A stretch of 64,000 bases of DNA from Phenylobacterium sp. (GTDB taxonomy: Bacteria; Pseudomonadota; Alphaproteobacteria; Caulobacterales; Caulobacteraceae), in assembly GCF_022402485.1 (NCBI RefSeq), contig NZ_JAKRSA010000018.1, forward strand, positions 62,001-126,000. The letters are read 5' to 3'. The notes below the pieces were generated by a model. It did not search any database, had not been told where the DNA came from, and saw nothing but the letters and a program-made list of their open reading frames with translations. Positions within the stretch are counted from its first letter, which is position 1. Each line of letters opens with the position of its first letter. The translations under genes were made by a program, and so were the position numbers. Shown here piece after piece: positions 1 through 7,725 of the stretch.

Positions 1-2
1 AC

Positions 3-428
3 GCCGCAGGGGTGATCGGGGCCAGCCAGGCCAATCGCTATCTGCTTCGGTACATGGGGCCAGACCAGGTGCTGGCCCGGGCCAGCCTGATCGCCGTGGG
101 CTTTGGCCTGATGCTGGCGCTGGCGGCGGTCAGTGGGATTGGCGAGCGCTGGACCGTGCTGCCCCTGCTGTTTTTGATCCTGTCGACCTATGGCTTCATC
201 CAGGGCAACACCATGGCCGGGGCGCTCAGCGTTGACGCCACCCGTTCGGGCTCGGTTTCGGCCCTAATGGGCGGGGCCTCCTTCGGGGTGGGCGCTGTGG
301 CGGCGAGCCTGACGGGGCTGGCCTATGATGGCACCCCAGGGCCCATGGGCGTGGCCATGGCCCTGGCGTTGGCGGGGTCAGCCCTGGCCCTGCGGACCCT
401 GGCCCTGCCCAGGCCTGTGGTACCCTAG
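3..428 (+). CDS. Bcr/CflA-type MFS drug efflux transporter, C-terminal part (5' end outside window)
   Basis: The reading frame is open to the left edge, so only about 140 C-terminal residues are visible. They hold four hydrophobic segments. A glycine/alanine-rich stretch (SGSVSALMGGASFGVGAVAA) resembles the segment in Bcr/CflA drug:H+ antiporters that reads GxASAxxG near helices 10-11. The family exports small toxic compounds across the inner membrane. The stop codon overlaps the stop of the convergent DUF423 gene by a few bases. The substrate cannot be read from this fragment. Confidence 0.75.
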   Translation, partial: AAGVIGASQANRYLLRYMGPDQVLARASLIAVGFGLMLALAAVSGIGERWTVLPLLFLILSTYGFIQGNTMAGALSVDATRSGSVSALMGGASFGVGAVAASLTGLAYDGTPGPMGVAMALALAGSALALRTLALPRPVVP

Positions 429-799
429 GCGACGGGGCGCAGGCGGAAGGCGGCGATGGCCAGCAGCAGCCAGCCGACCAGGAACATCAGGCCGCCTATG
501 GGGGTAACGGCACCCAGGATGCGCGGGGCACCCAGGGCCATGGCCAGCAGGGTGCCGCAGAAGATCACCCCACCGCCCAGGAAGAACATCGGGCAAAGCC
601 GTGCCAGTCTGCCACCCTTGTCGGCCACGAAAGCTGCAGCAAACACAGCCAGGCTGTGAACCATCAGATAGGTGGCACCGGTATCCATCCAGGCCTTGGC
701 CTGAGGGTCGGTGATCCCGTGGGCACCAAAGGCCCCGATCGCCACCGAGGCTAGCCCGCCCAAGGCGGCCAGTCCGAGCCAGAGGGGTGCGACGGCCAT
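425..799 (-). CDS. DUF423 family small membrane protein
   Basis: 124 residues with four hydrophobic helices and the family's early motif IGAFGAHG, followed by WMDTGATYLMVHSLA. DUF423 proteins (E. coli YgdD type) are inner-membrane proteins of unknown function. I chose the start at 799 because AGGAGG lies about six bases upstream. A longer frame begins at 889, but its first 30 residues are not family-like. It is transcribed convergently with the efflux pump and its stop overlaps that gene's stop. Confidence 0.85.
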   Translation of the reverse strand: MAVAPLWLGLAALGGLASVAIGAFGAHGITDPQAKAWMDTGATYLMVHSLAVFAAAFVADKGGRLARLCPMFFLGGGVIFCGTLLAMALGAPRILGAVTPIGGLMFLVGWLLLAIAAFRLRPVA

Positions 800-966
800 G
801 GAGCCTCCTGCCTGACAAACCCCATCCACCAAAGGGGCGGCATGGCGGGTCAAGGCGCTGAGATAGGCCGGCCCGGCCCGCTTGGCCACTCCTGCGGCGG
901 GCCTGCTACCCGAGAGCCCAGACTCGGACTAAACCTTGGTTTCGCCAACCGCCCACAGGCTTCTCC

Positions 967-2130
967 ATGCCCTCGCTGCCCCTGCGTCTGGGCCTGTTCT
1001 ACTCGGCCATCTTCGTGGGCACCGGGGCGAGCGCCCCCTACATCCCCATCTGGTTTGCCCAGCAGGGCCTCTCTGGCGCGGAGATCGGCCTGATCCTCTC
1101 GGCGCCGATGATGGCGCGGATGATCACCGCACCGGCGATGGGGGTCTGGGCCGACAGTTTCGCCCTGCGCCGCACGCCCCTGATCCTCATGGGGGCCCTG
1201 GCCACGGTGGCCTATGTGCTGATGGCCGCCCCGTTCGGGTTCTGGTGGTGGTTCGCCGTCTGGTTTGTGGCCGCCTCGGCGATCTCCACCATCTCTCCGC
1301 TCACCGATGTGATCGTCCTGGCGAGGGCCAGGCGGGACGGCTTCAACTATGGCTGGCCCCGGGGGATCGGCTCAGCAGCCTTCATTATCGCCAATGTGGG
1401 GATGGGGGTGCTGCTGGTGCAGGGGCCCGGCGATCTGGTGCTGATCTGGATCATCGTGGCGGCCCTGCTGACGGCGGTGGGCGCGCGGTTCCTGCTGCCG
1501 CCTGATCCTGTGCGGGAGGGGGGCGGAAGGGCCACCCTGTCCGACAGCCTGGCTGGCCTGGGTGCCCTGTTGAAGGACGGTGGCTTCATGCTGGCTGTGG
1601 TCTCGGTGGGACTGATCCAGTCGGCGCATGCCTTTTATTACGGTTTTTCAGCCCTGGTCTGGAAGGCGCAGGGCATCGCCGAGAGCCTGACCGGCGTCCT
1701 TTGGGGGTTCGGGGTGGCCATCGAGATCGCCTTTATGTGGTTCATGGAGCCCTGGCGTCGGGCCATCGGGCCGCGCCGGCTGCTGGTCATCGGCGCGGCG
1801 GCGGCCGTGGTGCGCTGGGGGGCGTTGGCCATGTCGCCGCCGCTCTGGGCGCTGTTTCCGATTCAGGCCCTGCACGCCCTGAGCTTTGCGGCCACCTTCA
1901 TGGCGTCCCTGCAACTGGTGGAGCGGCTGTCGACGCCGGCCAATGCGTCCTCAGCCCAGATCATGAACTCGGTATTTTCCGGTGGGCTCTTGATTGGTCT
2001 GGCGACCATCGTCTCTGGGGCGCTGTATGACTCGGTGGGTGCCTACGGCTATTTCGCCATGGCCGCCATGTCGGCCCTGGGGCTGGCCGGCGCCCTGCGG
2101 CTCTATGGGGTCAAGCGGCTGGACGGCTGA
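967..2130 (+). CDS. MFS transporter, HcaT / MFS_1-like family
   Basis: 387 residues with about twelve hydrophobic segments, without a signal peptide. The N-terminus (LGLFYSAIFVGTGASAPYIP) and the loop-2 segment PAMGVWADSFALRR fit the phenylpropionate/nucleoside-type permeases (PF12832). This subgroup imports aromatic acids or nucleosides by H+ symport. The substrate here is unknown. The gene stands alone. Its 3' end overlaps the convergent pyroglutamyl-peptidase-like gene by 20 bp. The 167-bp gap upstream is shared with the divergent DUF423 gene. Confidence 0.8.
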   Translation: MPSLPLRLGLFYSAIFVGTGASAPYIPIWFAQQGLSGAEIGLILSAPMMARMITAPAMGVWADSFALRRTPLILMGALATVAYVLMAAPFGFWWWFAVWFVAASAISTISPLTDVIVLARARRDGFNYGWPRGIGSAAFIIANVGMGVLLVQGPGDLVLIWIIVAALLTAVGARFLLPPDPVREGGGRATLSDSLAGLGALLKDGGFMLAVVSVGLIQSAHAFYYGFSALVWKAQGIAESLTGVLWGFGVAIEIAFMWFMEPWRRAIGPRRLLVIGAAAAVVRWGALAMSPPLWALFPIQALHALSFAATFMASLQLVERLSTPANASSAQIMNSVFSGGLLIGLATIVSGALYDSVGAYGYFAMAAMSALGLAGALRLYGVKRLDG

Positions 2131-2725
2131 GCTCGACGCAGAAGGCGGTGGCTGCGGCGCAGACCGCCTGGCGGATCTGGGCCAGATCGAAGGCCGCAGC
2201 GTCCGCACACTCCCGGGCCTGGGGCACATGCAGGAAGCCGACCCGGGCCGCCGCGCGGGTGTGGAGCAGTCGGTAGAGGGTGAAGTTGCAGAGATAGTCG
2301 CCGGCGTCTTCCGACAGGGTGACCGGAAGGCCCTCTGCCTCCAGCGCCAGGGCCATGGCCTGACAGGGGGCGGTGGCGGCGATTACCTCTTCACCCCCGC
2401 TTGCCACCAAGGCCGAACCCCACACCCGCCCCGCCTGATCGGGGCGCTCAGGGCTGGCGCAGTTGCGGCCCAGGGTCTCAACGCGGAAGGCCTCGGCCTC
2501 CACCGCCACGCCGACCACCAGAATGCCGTCCACCGGGCGGGCCTGAACCTCGCGCAGGACCGTCTCGGCCGAGCCCTGCCATTGGACGGGGAGGGTCAGA
2601 TAATCGATGTGGGCGCCAGGCGGGGACCAGCCCTCCCGGGCCAGGGTGGCGATCACGGCGGCGGAGGGATTGAGCGGGGCGGCGGGAAAACTGCCGAAGC
2701 CGCCAAGGAGCAGGCGCGGGGTCAT
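2111..2725 (-). CDS. Pyroglutamyl-peptidase I-like cysteine peptidase (family C15)
   Basis: 204 residues, close to the usual 200-215 for the family. The N-terminus LLLGGFGSFPAAPLNPS matches the GFxPFxxxxxNPS motif. The catalytic Cys lies in SEDAGDYLCN and the catalytic His in GFLHVP. The position where the family has its catalytic Glu is less clear (EAFRVETLGRN region). The family removes N-terminal pyroglutamate from peptides in the cytoplasm. I chose the start at 2725; a longer frame to 2815 adds a Cys/Phe-rich extension that overlaps the next gene. The sequence is divergent, so activity is inferred. Confidence 0.75.
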   Translation of the reverse strand: MTPRLLLGGFGSFPAAPLNPSAAVIATLAREGWSPPGAHIDYLTLPVQWQGSAETVLREVQARPVDGILVVGVAVEAEAFRVETLGRNCASPERPDQAGRVWGSALVASGGEEVIAATAPCQAMALALEAEGLPVTLSEDAGDYLCNFTLYRLLHTRAAARVGFLHVPQARECADAAAFDLAQIRQAVCAAATAFCVELSRPAA

Positions 2726-2805
2726 GGCGCCTATATAACCCAAGCGCCCTTGAATGCCCCTGGGGCGCCCGATGAAACTGACGAAAACACAAAAGAGGAA
2801 ACACC

Positions 2806-3822
2806 ATGCGCGCACTGCAAGCCGCCGAGCCCTGGGGCCTGGACAACCTGACCATCATCGAGGCCCCCGATCCGGTCCCTGGTCCAGGTGAAGTGCTGGT
2901 GCGGATGAAGGCCGTATCGCTGAACTACCGCGACTTCCTGATGATCAACGGCATCTATGGCCGGGGATCGGCCACCGGTGGCTCAGTGACCCCGTTCTCC
3001 GACGGTTGCGGGGTGATCGAGGCGGTGGGGGCCGGCGTCACCCGGGTCAAGGTCGGCGACCGGGTCTCGACCCTGTTCTTCCAGGGCTGGCTGTCGGGGC
3101 CGCCCACGGTGGAAAAGGCCATGACGGCCCTGGGCTCTCCCATTCCTGGGGCAGGCCGCGAACTGGCGGTGTTCAGCCAGGAGGGCGTCTCCAAGGTTCC
3201 CGACTTCCTCACCGACCATGAGGTGGCCACCCTGGCCTGTGCAGGCCTGACCGCCTGGCGGGCGCTGTTCGAGGACGCCGACCTGGCGCCTGGCGACACG
3301 GTGGTGCTGCAAGGCACCGGCGGGGTGTCGATCTTTGGTCTGCAGTTCGCCAAGGCCGCGGGCCTGCGGACCCTGATCACCTCGTCCTCGGACGAGAAGC
3401 TGGCCCGGGCCAAGGCGCTGGGCGCCGATCACCTGGTGAACTACCGCGAGGTTCCCGAATGGTCCAAGCCCGTGCGGGCGGCCACCGGCGGGGTCGGCGC
3501 GGACTTCATCATGGAGGTGGGCGGCCAGGGCACCATTGATCAGAGCCTGAAGGCCATCCGCATCGGCGGCCACATCGCCATCATCGGGGTGGTGGCCCAG
3601 GGTGGCGCGGGCATCAATCCGGCGGTGCTGATTGGCAATGCGGCCAAGATGCAAGGGGTGTTCGTGGGCTCGCGGGACATGTTCGAGGCCATGTGCAAGG
3701 CCATCGACCTGCACCAGATCCGCCCGGTGGTGGACAAGGTCTTCCCCTGGACCGAGGCGAAGTCGGCCTTCGCTGCCATGGCCGGCGGCGAGCACTTCGG
3801 CAAGATCGTCCTGGAGTTCTAG
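2806..3822 (+). CDS. Zinc-independent medium-chain reductase (NAD(P)H-dependent alcohol dehydrogenase / quinone reductase-like)
   Basis: 338 residues. The N-terminal GroES-like domain carries VKVGDRVSTLF. The Rossmann domain has GTGGVSIFGLQFAKAAG as dinucleotide-binding loop and later GADHLVNYRE. The catalytic-zinc Cys/His pattern of classical alcohol dehydrogenases is missing (the segment reads VSLNYRDFLMI, as in quinone reductases). The protein is therefore expected to reduce a carbonyl or enone substrate with NADPH. AGAGGAAAC before the ATG is a good ribosome site. It converges with the TonB receptor across a hairpin. Confidence 0.85.
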   Translation: MRALQAAEPWGLDNLTIIEAPDPVPGPGEVLVRMKAVSLNYRDFLMINGIYGRGSATGGSVTPFSDGCGVIEAVGAGVTRVKVGDRVSTLFFQGWLSGPPTVEKAMTALGSPIPGAGRELAVFSQEGVSKVPDFLTDHEVATLACAGLTAWRALFEDADLAPGDTVVLQGTGGVSIFGLQFAKAAGLRTLITSSSDEKLARAKALGADHLVNYREVPEWSKPVRAATGGVGADFIMEVGGQGTIDQSLKAIRIGGHIAIIGVVAQGGAGINPAVLIGNAAKMQGVFVGSRDMFEAMCKAIDLHQIRPVVDKVFPWTEAKSAFAAMAGGEHFGKIVLEF

Positions 3823-3827
3823 GGGCA

Positions 3828-3856
3828 CAGGCGGCCGGCCTCGCACTGGCCGCCTG
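3828..3856. terminator. Hairpin between convergent genes
   Basis: A perfect 9-bp inverted repeat, CAGGCGGCC and GGCCGCCTG with an 11-base loop, fills the 38-bp gap between the reductase and the TonB receptor. There is no clear T-run on either side, so it is only a probable shared terminator. Confidence 0.45.
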
Positions 3857-3860
3857 GTCT

Positions 3861-6251
3861 TCAGAAGATCAGCTTGCGCAGGGTCAGCCGGACCGTGCGG
3901 CCGACCGGGTCGAGGAGGTCGGGCTGGTAGGTGACAGGTGTTGCGCCATCGCCGGCGCGCACCTGCTGGCGGCTGTCAAACAGGTTGTCGATGGACAGGG
4001 TGGCCCGGGCGCCCCGCAGCCAGGGATAGGCCCGCGCCCACCGCTGGCGGCCGGGGTCGGCGAACAGACGCAGGTCAACCGTGGCGAAGTCGGAGAACTT
4101 CAGGTCCCCCTCCGTCCCGCCGCCACCATCGATGCGGGTGGCGCTCTGCCACTTTGCGCCCATGGATATCCCGAGGCCGGACCTGGAATAGTTGGTCTGC
4201 AGCTGCACCTGATGGCGCGACGACCCGCCGCCTGAACCCAGGGCCGCGCCGTCCAGCAGGTCGAGCCCGGGCAGGCCAGGGGCGATCTGCACCTCATCGC
4301 GGAAGGCCAGGGTGTGATAGAGGCCGACCTGGAACACGCCACTGCGCGGTCCGCCGCCAAACCCGCCGAGCCCGCCGCCAGGTCGCCCCCGCCCGCCGCC
4401 AAGGTTCATGGGCAGGGGGCCGCCCGGCATGACGGCCGGCGCGCCTGATCCTGGAGGGGCACCCGCAAGGCCTGCCGCCTCGGCGCGGCGGCGCATCTCG
4501 GCGCGTTGGGCTTCGGTCGGGACTGTACCCACGGGGCGGGAATAGGTGAGGCCCCAGCGGACCTCGTCCCGGGCCTGCAGGGCAAAGTTCACGGGCCGGG
4601 CGTCCAGTGCCACCAGGGTGCCTGCGGCGTTGCGCGTGAAGCGACCGGGAAAGGCCGCCTCGACCTGAGTGGAGGCCGAAGGAAAGGCGACCACGGCGTC
4701 ATGGGTGCGGCTGGCGACGTAGTTGGCCTGGAGCCGCAGATTGATCTCATCGAAGGGCTGGTAGCTGACGCCCAGCTTGAAGACGTCACGGGTGGCTGCG
4801 GCCAGGTCGGCCTGACCACCGGTGATCCGGGCGACCTCGGCGGTTTCCCCGCGCGCCAGGTCAAAGACCCGCACGCCAGTTGTGACGGTGACCGGATTGC
4901 CCAGCTGGCCCATGGTCGGCGCCTGGCCGCTGCGGCTGAAGGACCCCAGGACCCGCAGGTCCGAGGTGGGACGCCAGTTCAGCCCGTAGCCATAGGTCTC
5001 CAGGGTGCCGAAGTCGGAGACCTGCTCCATGCCGACATTGAAGTTGGCCGACAGCCGACCGAGGCGCTCGCCGAGGCCTTCGCCGTCCCGGGTGAGGGGA
5101 ATGTCGAAATTGCCGCGCAGCTCACCTAAGGTCCGCGACAGATAATTGGCCTGGAAGGTCCCTAGGCGGGTGGCCTCGCTCTCAAGCTCCGTGGCCGAGG
5201 CCCGGGCCGTCAGTGCGGTGCTGATCTGGCCGGCTGGCAGCTCACCGAAGGACCGGTTCAGCACCAGGTCGGCCTGGGCCGACGTGGTCACCGTGCGGGC
5301 GGTGTCCTGGAAGGCCTGTCCGCCGGAGGCCCGGTCGGTGTCGGTGTCGACCCCGGCGCGTTCAAGCTCGCCGGTGGTGGACCATTGCCAGCCGGCCAGG
5401 GCGCCGGTGGCTGAGGCCGCCAGGCGCGCGGTCTGGCGTTCGGTGTTGCGCAGCTGCGCCTCAGGCCCGAAAGGCGACAAGCCCTGGCGGGCCTGGCTGT
5501 CGCTGGCTTCGAACAGGCTGTTCACCGAGACGGCGACGCCGTTGTCCAGGGGGCGGGCATAGGCGGCGTTCAGGCTGACATCGTCGGACCTAGCCTGGAG
5601 GGAGCGGAAGGCGCCTTCGCCTCCGGTGATGTTCCGATCGCTCTCCTCGATGCCGCCGGTCCAGTTGGCCTTGCCGTCCACCGTCAGGCGACGGCCCTGG
5701 AGGATGTCGAGCCGGGCGCCGTGCGCGCCGAGTGTTTCGCCGCCGCCGGCCTGGGTCGGCGTCCTGACCGTGCTCTCCACCAGGGTGGCGCGGAACCTCG
5801 GCCGCAGCACCATGTTCACCACCTTCTGCGTCGCCGGATAGCCGTACTTCAGGGCCAGCTCCTCGGGCAGGATCTCGACCCGCACGATGGCCTCGGTGGG
5901 CAGGTCGCGGATCTCGGCAAACCCTGAAACCCGGCCGCCATTGATCAGGACGACGGGACGCCCGCTCCCCTGGCCGCTACCGATCTGGGGGGATAGCGCC
6001 TCCAGAAGTTCGCTGACGCTGGCCGCCCCATAGGCGCGGATTTCCTGGGGCGAGAGGGTCAGTTCCGGGGTGATGTCCCCGATCACCGAGCCTGCGGGCC
6101 GTGACCCGCTGACCACCAGTTCCTCGACCTCCACATCGGCAAAGTCATCGGTTGCCTGGGCCAGGGCTGCGGTGGAGAGACTGGCCAGGGCCACGCCGGC
6201 GAGCAGGCTCAGGCGCAGGCGTGCGAAACGACGAGGAGGCGGCAGACGCAA
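3861..6251 (-). CDS. TonB-dependent outer-membrane receptor with glycine-rich insert
   Basis: 796 residues. A signal peptide (LSLLAGVALASLSTAALAQA) is followed by a TonB-box-like VEELVVSGSRP, a plug domain (PVVLINGGRVSGFAEIRDLP, AIVRVEILPEELALKYGYP) and a beta-barrel. The last residues LTLRKLIF end in Phe, as outer-membrane barrels do. Residues about 596-638 are a Gly/Pro-rich low-complexity insert inside the barrel domain. Such receptors import large ligands such as siderophores, saccharides or cobalamin with TonB energy. The ligand is unknown, and no siderophore genes are nearby. The plug differs from FecA/FhuA types and resembles a receptor subgroup common in Caulobacterales and Sphingomonads. 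Confidence 0.85.
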   Translation of the reverse strand: MRLPPPRRFARLRLSLLAGVALASLSTAALAQATDDFADVEVEELVVSGSRPAGSVIGDITPELTLSPQEIRAYGAASVSELLEALSPQIGSGQGSGRPVVLINGGRVSGFAEIRDLPTEAIVRVEILPEELALKYGYPATQKVVNMVLRPRFRATLVESTVRTPTQAGGGETLGAHGARLDILQGRRLTVDGKANWTGGIEESDRNITGGEGAFRSLQARSDDVSLNAAYARPLDNGVAVSVNSLFEASDSQARQGLSPFGPEAQLRNTERQTARLAASATGALAGWQWSTTGELERAGVDTDTDRASGGQAFQDTARTVTTSAQADLVLNRSFGELPAGQISTALTARASATELESEATRLGTFQANYLSRTLGELRGNFDIPLTRDGEGLGERLGRLSANFNVGMEQVSDFGTLETYGYGLNWRPTSDLRVLGSFSRSGQAPTMGQLGNPVTVTTGVRVFDLARGETAEVARITGGQADLAAATRDVFKLGVSYQPFDEINLRLQANYVASRTHDAVVAFPSASTQVEAAFPGRFTRNAAGTLVALDARPVNFALQARDEVRWGLTYSRPVGTVPTEAQRAEMRRRAEAAGLAGAPPGSGAPAVMPGGPLPMNLGGGRGRPGGGLGGFGGGPRSGVFQVGLYHTLAFRDEVQIAPGLPGLDLLDGAALGSGGGSSRHQVQLQTNYSRSGLGISMGAKWQSATRIDGGGGTEGDLKFSDFATVDLRLFADPGRQRWARAYPWLRGARATLSIDNLFDSRQQVRAGDGATPVTYQPDLLDPVGRTVRLTLRKLIF

Positions 6252-6446
6252 AACGCTTAAATCCTGATGCTGACCTGGGCGGCGGGGAGGCGGCCCATGG
6301 AGATGTCACGCACGAGCCTCCCCTATCCGTCGCGATCTGGGCGCAAGCGAGGCGGGCTTTCGCCTGGCTCTGCTGACACGGCGTTGACGCTCAAGGCCCT
6401 TGCGCCACAATCAAGATCCCAAACCCGCAAGGACGGAGGCAGCCTG

Positions 6447-6908
6447 ATGAGCGTGACCGGTGGATGCCAGTGCGGGGCCGTGCGGTTCTGCCTCGAGGGT
6501 GAGCTCGGCGAGGCCTCCATCTGCCATTGCCGCATGTGTCAGAAGGCGACGGGCGGGCTGTTCGGGCCTTACATCGAGGCGCCCTTCGACGCCCTGATCT
6601 GGACGCGGGGGCAGCCCAAACGCTTTCAGAGCTCCAACAAGGTGCGCCGGGGCTTTTGTGGTGACTGTGGGACGCCGCTGACCTTCGAGTTTGGCGAGCG
6701 GCACGTCAGCCTGGCCATCGGCGCCCTCGACCGACCCGCCGCGGTGCGTCTGAAGGAGCAACTCGGCTCGCCGGCGCAACTGCCCTGTTTCGATGACCTG
6801 GCGAGCCTGCCGGTCCACGCAGCGGACGAGCCCCGGGCGGCCGCCCACCTGGCGAGCATCGTCTCCTACCAGCACCCCGACCACGATACGGAGGATTGGA
6901 GGGTTTAG
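6447..6908 (+). CDS. GFA / CENP-V domain zinc protein
   Basis: 153 residues with the full cysteine set of the GFA family: CQCGAVRF, CHCRMCQK and FCGDCGTPL. The fold binds two structural or catalytic zinc ions. Some members condense formaldehyde with glutathione; most have no known substrate. GGAGG lies about nine bases before the chosen ATG. A longer frame to 6267 adds a sequence not seen in the family. It is transcribed divergently from the TonB receptor, with a 195-bp shared upstream region. A second GFA protein lies at 52495-52938. Confidence 0.88.
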   Translation: MSVTGGCQCGAVRFCLEGELGEASICHCRMCQKATGGLFGPYIEAPFDALIWTRGQPKRFQSSNKVRRGFCGDCGTPLTFEFGERHVSLAIGALDRPAAVRLKEQLGSPAQLPCFDDLASLPVHAADEPRAAAHLASIVSYQHPDHDTEDWRV

Positions 6909-7007
6909 GTGTTGGGCTGAATTTTCCGGGTGTCGACGGCGGGCGGAACGGCTTGCCCATGCGCGGCGGCGAGCCTATCTTACCTCCGTCTTACCAAGGG
7001 TCGTTTG

Positions 7008-7274
7008 ATGGCGAAACCGTTGACCACCGTGCTGTCCACCAAGGGGCAGGTCATACTGCCGAAGGCCCTGCGAGATCGCCGCAACTGGACGCCGGGGGTC
7101 TGCCTGCAGGTCGAGGAGACGGAGGACGGATTGCTGCTCAAGCGGGCACCGCTGTTTGAGTCGACCAACCTGGATGACGTCTTTGCCGTCTTGAAACGGC
7201 CCGGCGTAGGGGTCTCGCTCGAGGAGATGGATGAGGCCTTGCTTGCGGAGGCCGCCCGACGTGCTGGCGATTGA
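7008..7274 (+). CDS. AbrB/MazE-fold antitoxin
   Basis: 88 residues. The N-terminal SpoVT/AbrB swapped-hairpin DNA-binding motif reads TVLSTKGQVILPKALRDRRNW. The C-terminal tail (SLEEMDEALLAEAARRAG) would wrap the toxin. It binds and neutralises the PIN toxin encoded directly downstream and should repress its own promoter. The ORF overlaps the toxin gene by 14 bp, typical of translational coupling. I took the ATG at 7008 because the AbrB domain begins there. A frame start at 6930 is possible but adds no domain. Confidence 0.85.
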   Translation: MAKPLTTVLSTKGQVILPKALRDRRNWTPGVCLQVEETEDGLLLKRAPLFESTNLDDVFAVLKRPGVGVSLEEMDEALLAEAARRAGD

Positions 7275-7650
7275 CACCAATGTCGTCGTGCGTCTGCTCG
7301 TTGGCGATCATCCTGACCAGTCGGCCCGGGCGCGGGAGCTGATCGAACGCCACCAGGTCCTTGCGCCGACGACCATCATTCTTGAGAGCGAATTGGTGCT
7401 GCGCGGCGCCTACGGTCTGGCGAAGGCCGATGTTCTGGCCGCTCTGCGGGCTTTCGCCGGCTTGCCAAATGTCACCCTCCAGGAGCCCGAACGGGTGGCT
7501 GCCGCGCTGAAATGGGCAGACGGTGGGATGGACTTCGCCGACGCCCTGCATCTGGCCGCCGCCGCCGACTGCGAAGCCTTTGTCACCTTCGAGCTGAAGA
7601 TGGCCAAGGCCACCGAGGGTCTGAACACGCCCCCGGTCCGCGAGCCTTGA
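7261..7650 (+). CDS. VapC-type PIN-domain toxin ribonuclease
   Basis: 129 residues from a GTG start with GGAGG upstream. The PIN acidic residues are visible: DTN at the N-terminus, Glu in ILESELVL, and Asp in MDFADALHLAAA. At the fourth position the usual Asp (FD) is FELKM, so a Glu stands there. PIN toxins cut tRNA or rRNA with Mg2+ or Mn2+ when freed from the antitoxin. The partner is the AbrB-type protein immediately upstream. The pair converges with cysNC. Confidence 0.85.
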   Translation: MLAIDTNVVVRLLVGDHPDQSARARELIERHQVLAPTTIILESELVLRGAYGLAKADVLAALRAFAGLPNVTLQEPERVAAALKWADGGMDFADALHLAAAADCEAFVTFELKMAKATEGLNTPPVREP

Positions 7651-7664
7651 TCGTGGCCTGAAAC

Positions 7665-7700
7665 AAAAAAGGACCGGGCGCTTTGCAGCGTCCGGCCCCT
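7665..7700 (-). terminator. Rho-independent terminator of the cysD-cysNC operon
   Basis: Read on the minus strand, a GC-rich stem (GGACGCTGCAAAGCGCCC core) is followed by six T residues (A-run 7665-7670 on the plus strand). It lies 26 bases past the cysNC stop. The stem has one or two imperfections. Confidence 0.6.
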
Positions 7701-7725
7701 TCGATGTCGACGCGTCGGTCTTGTC

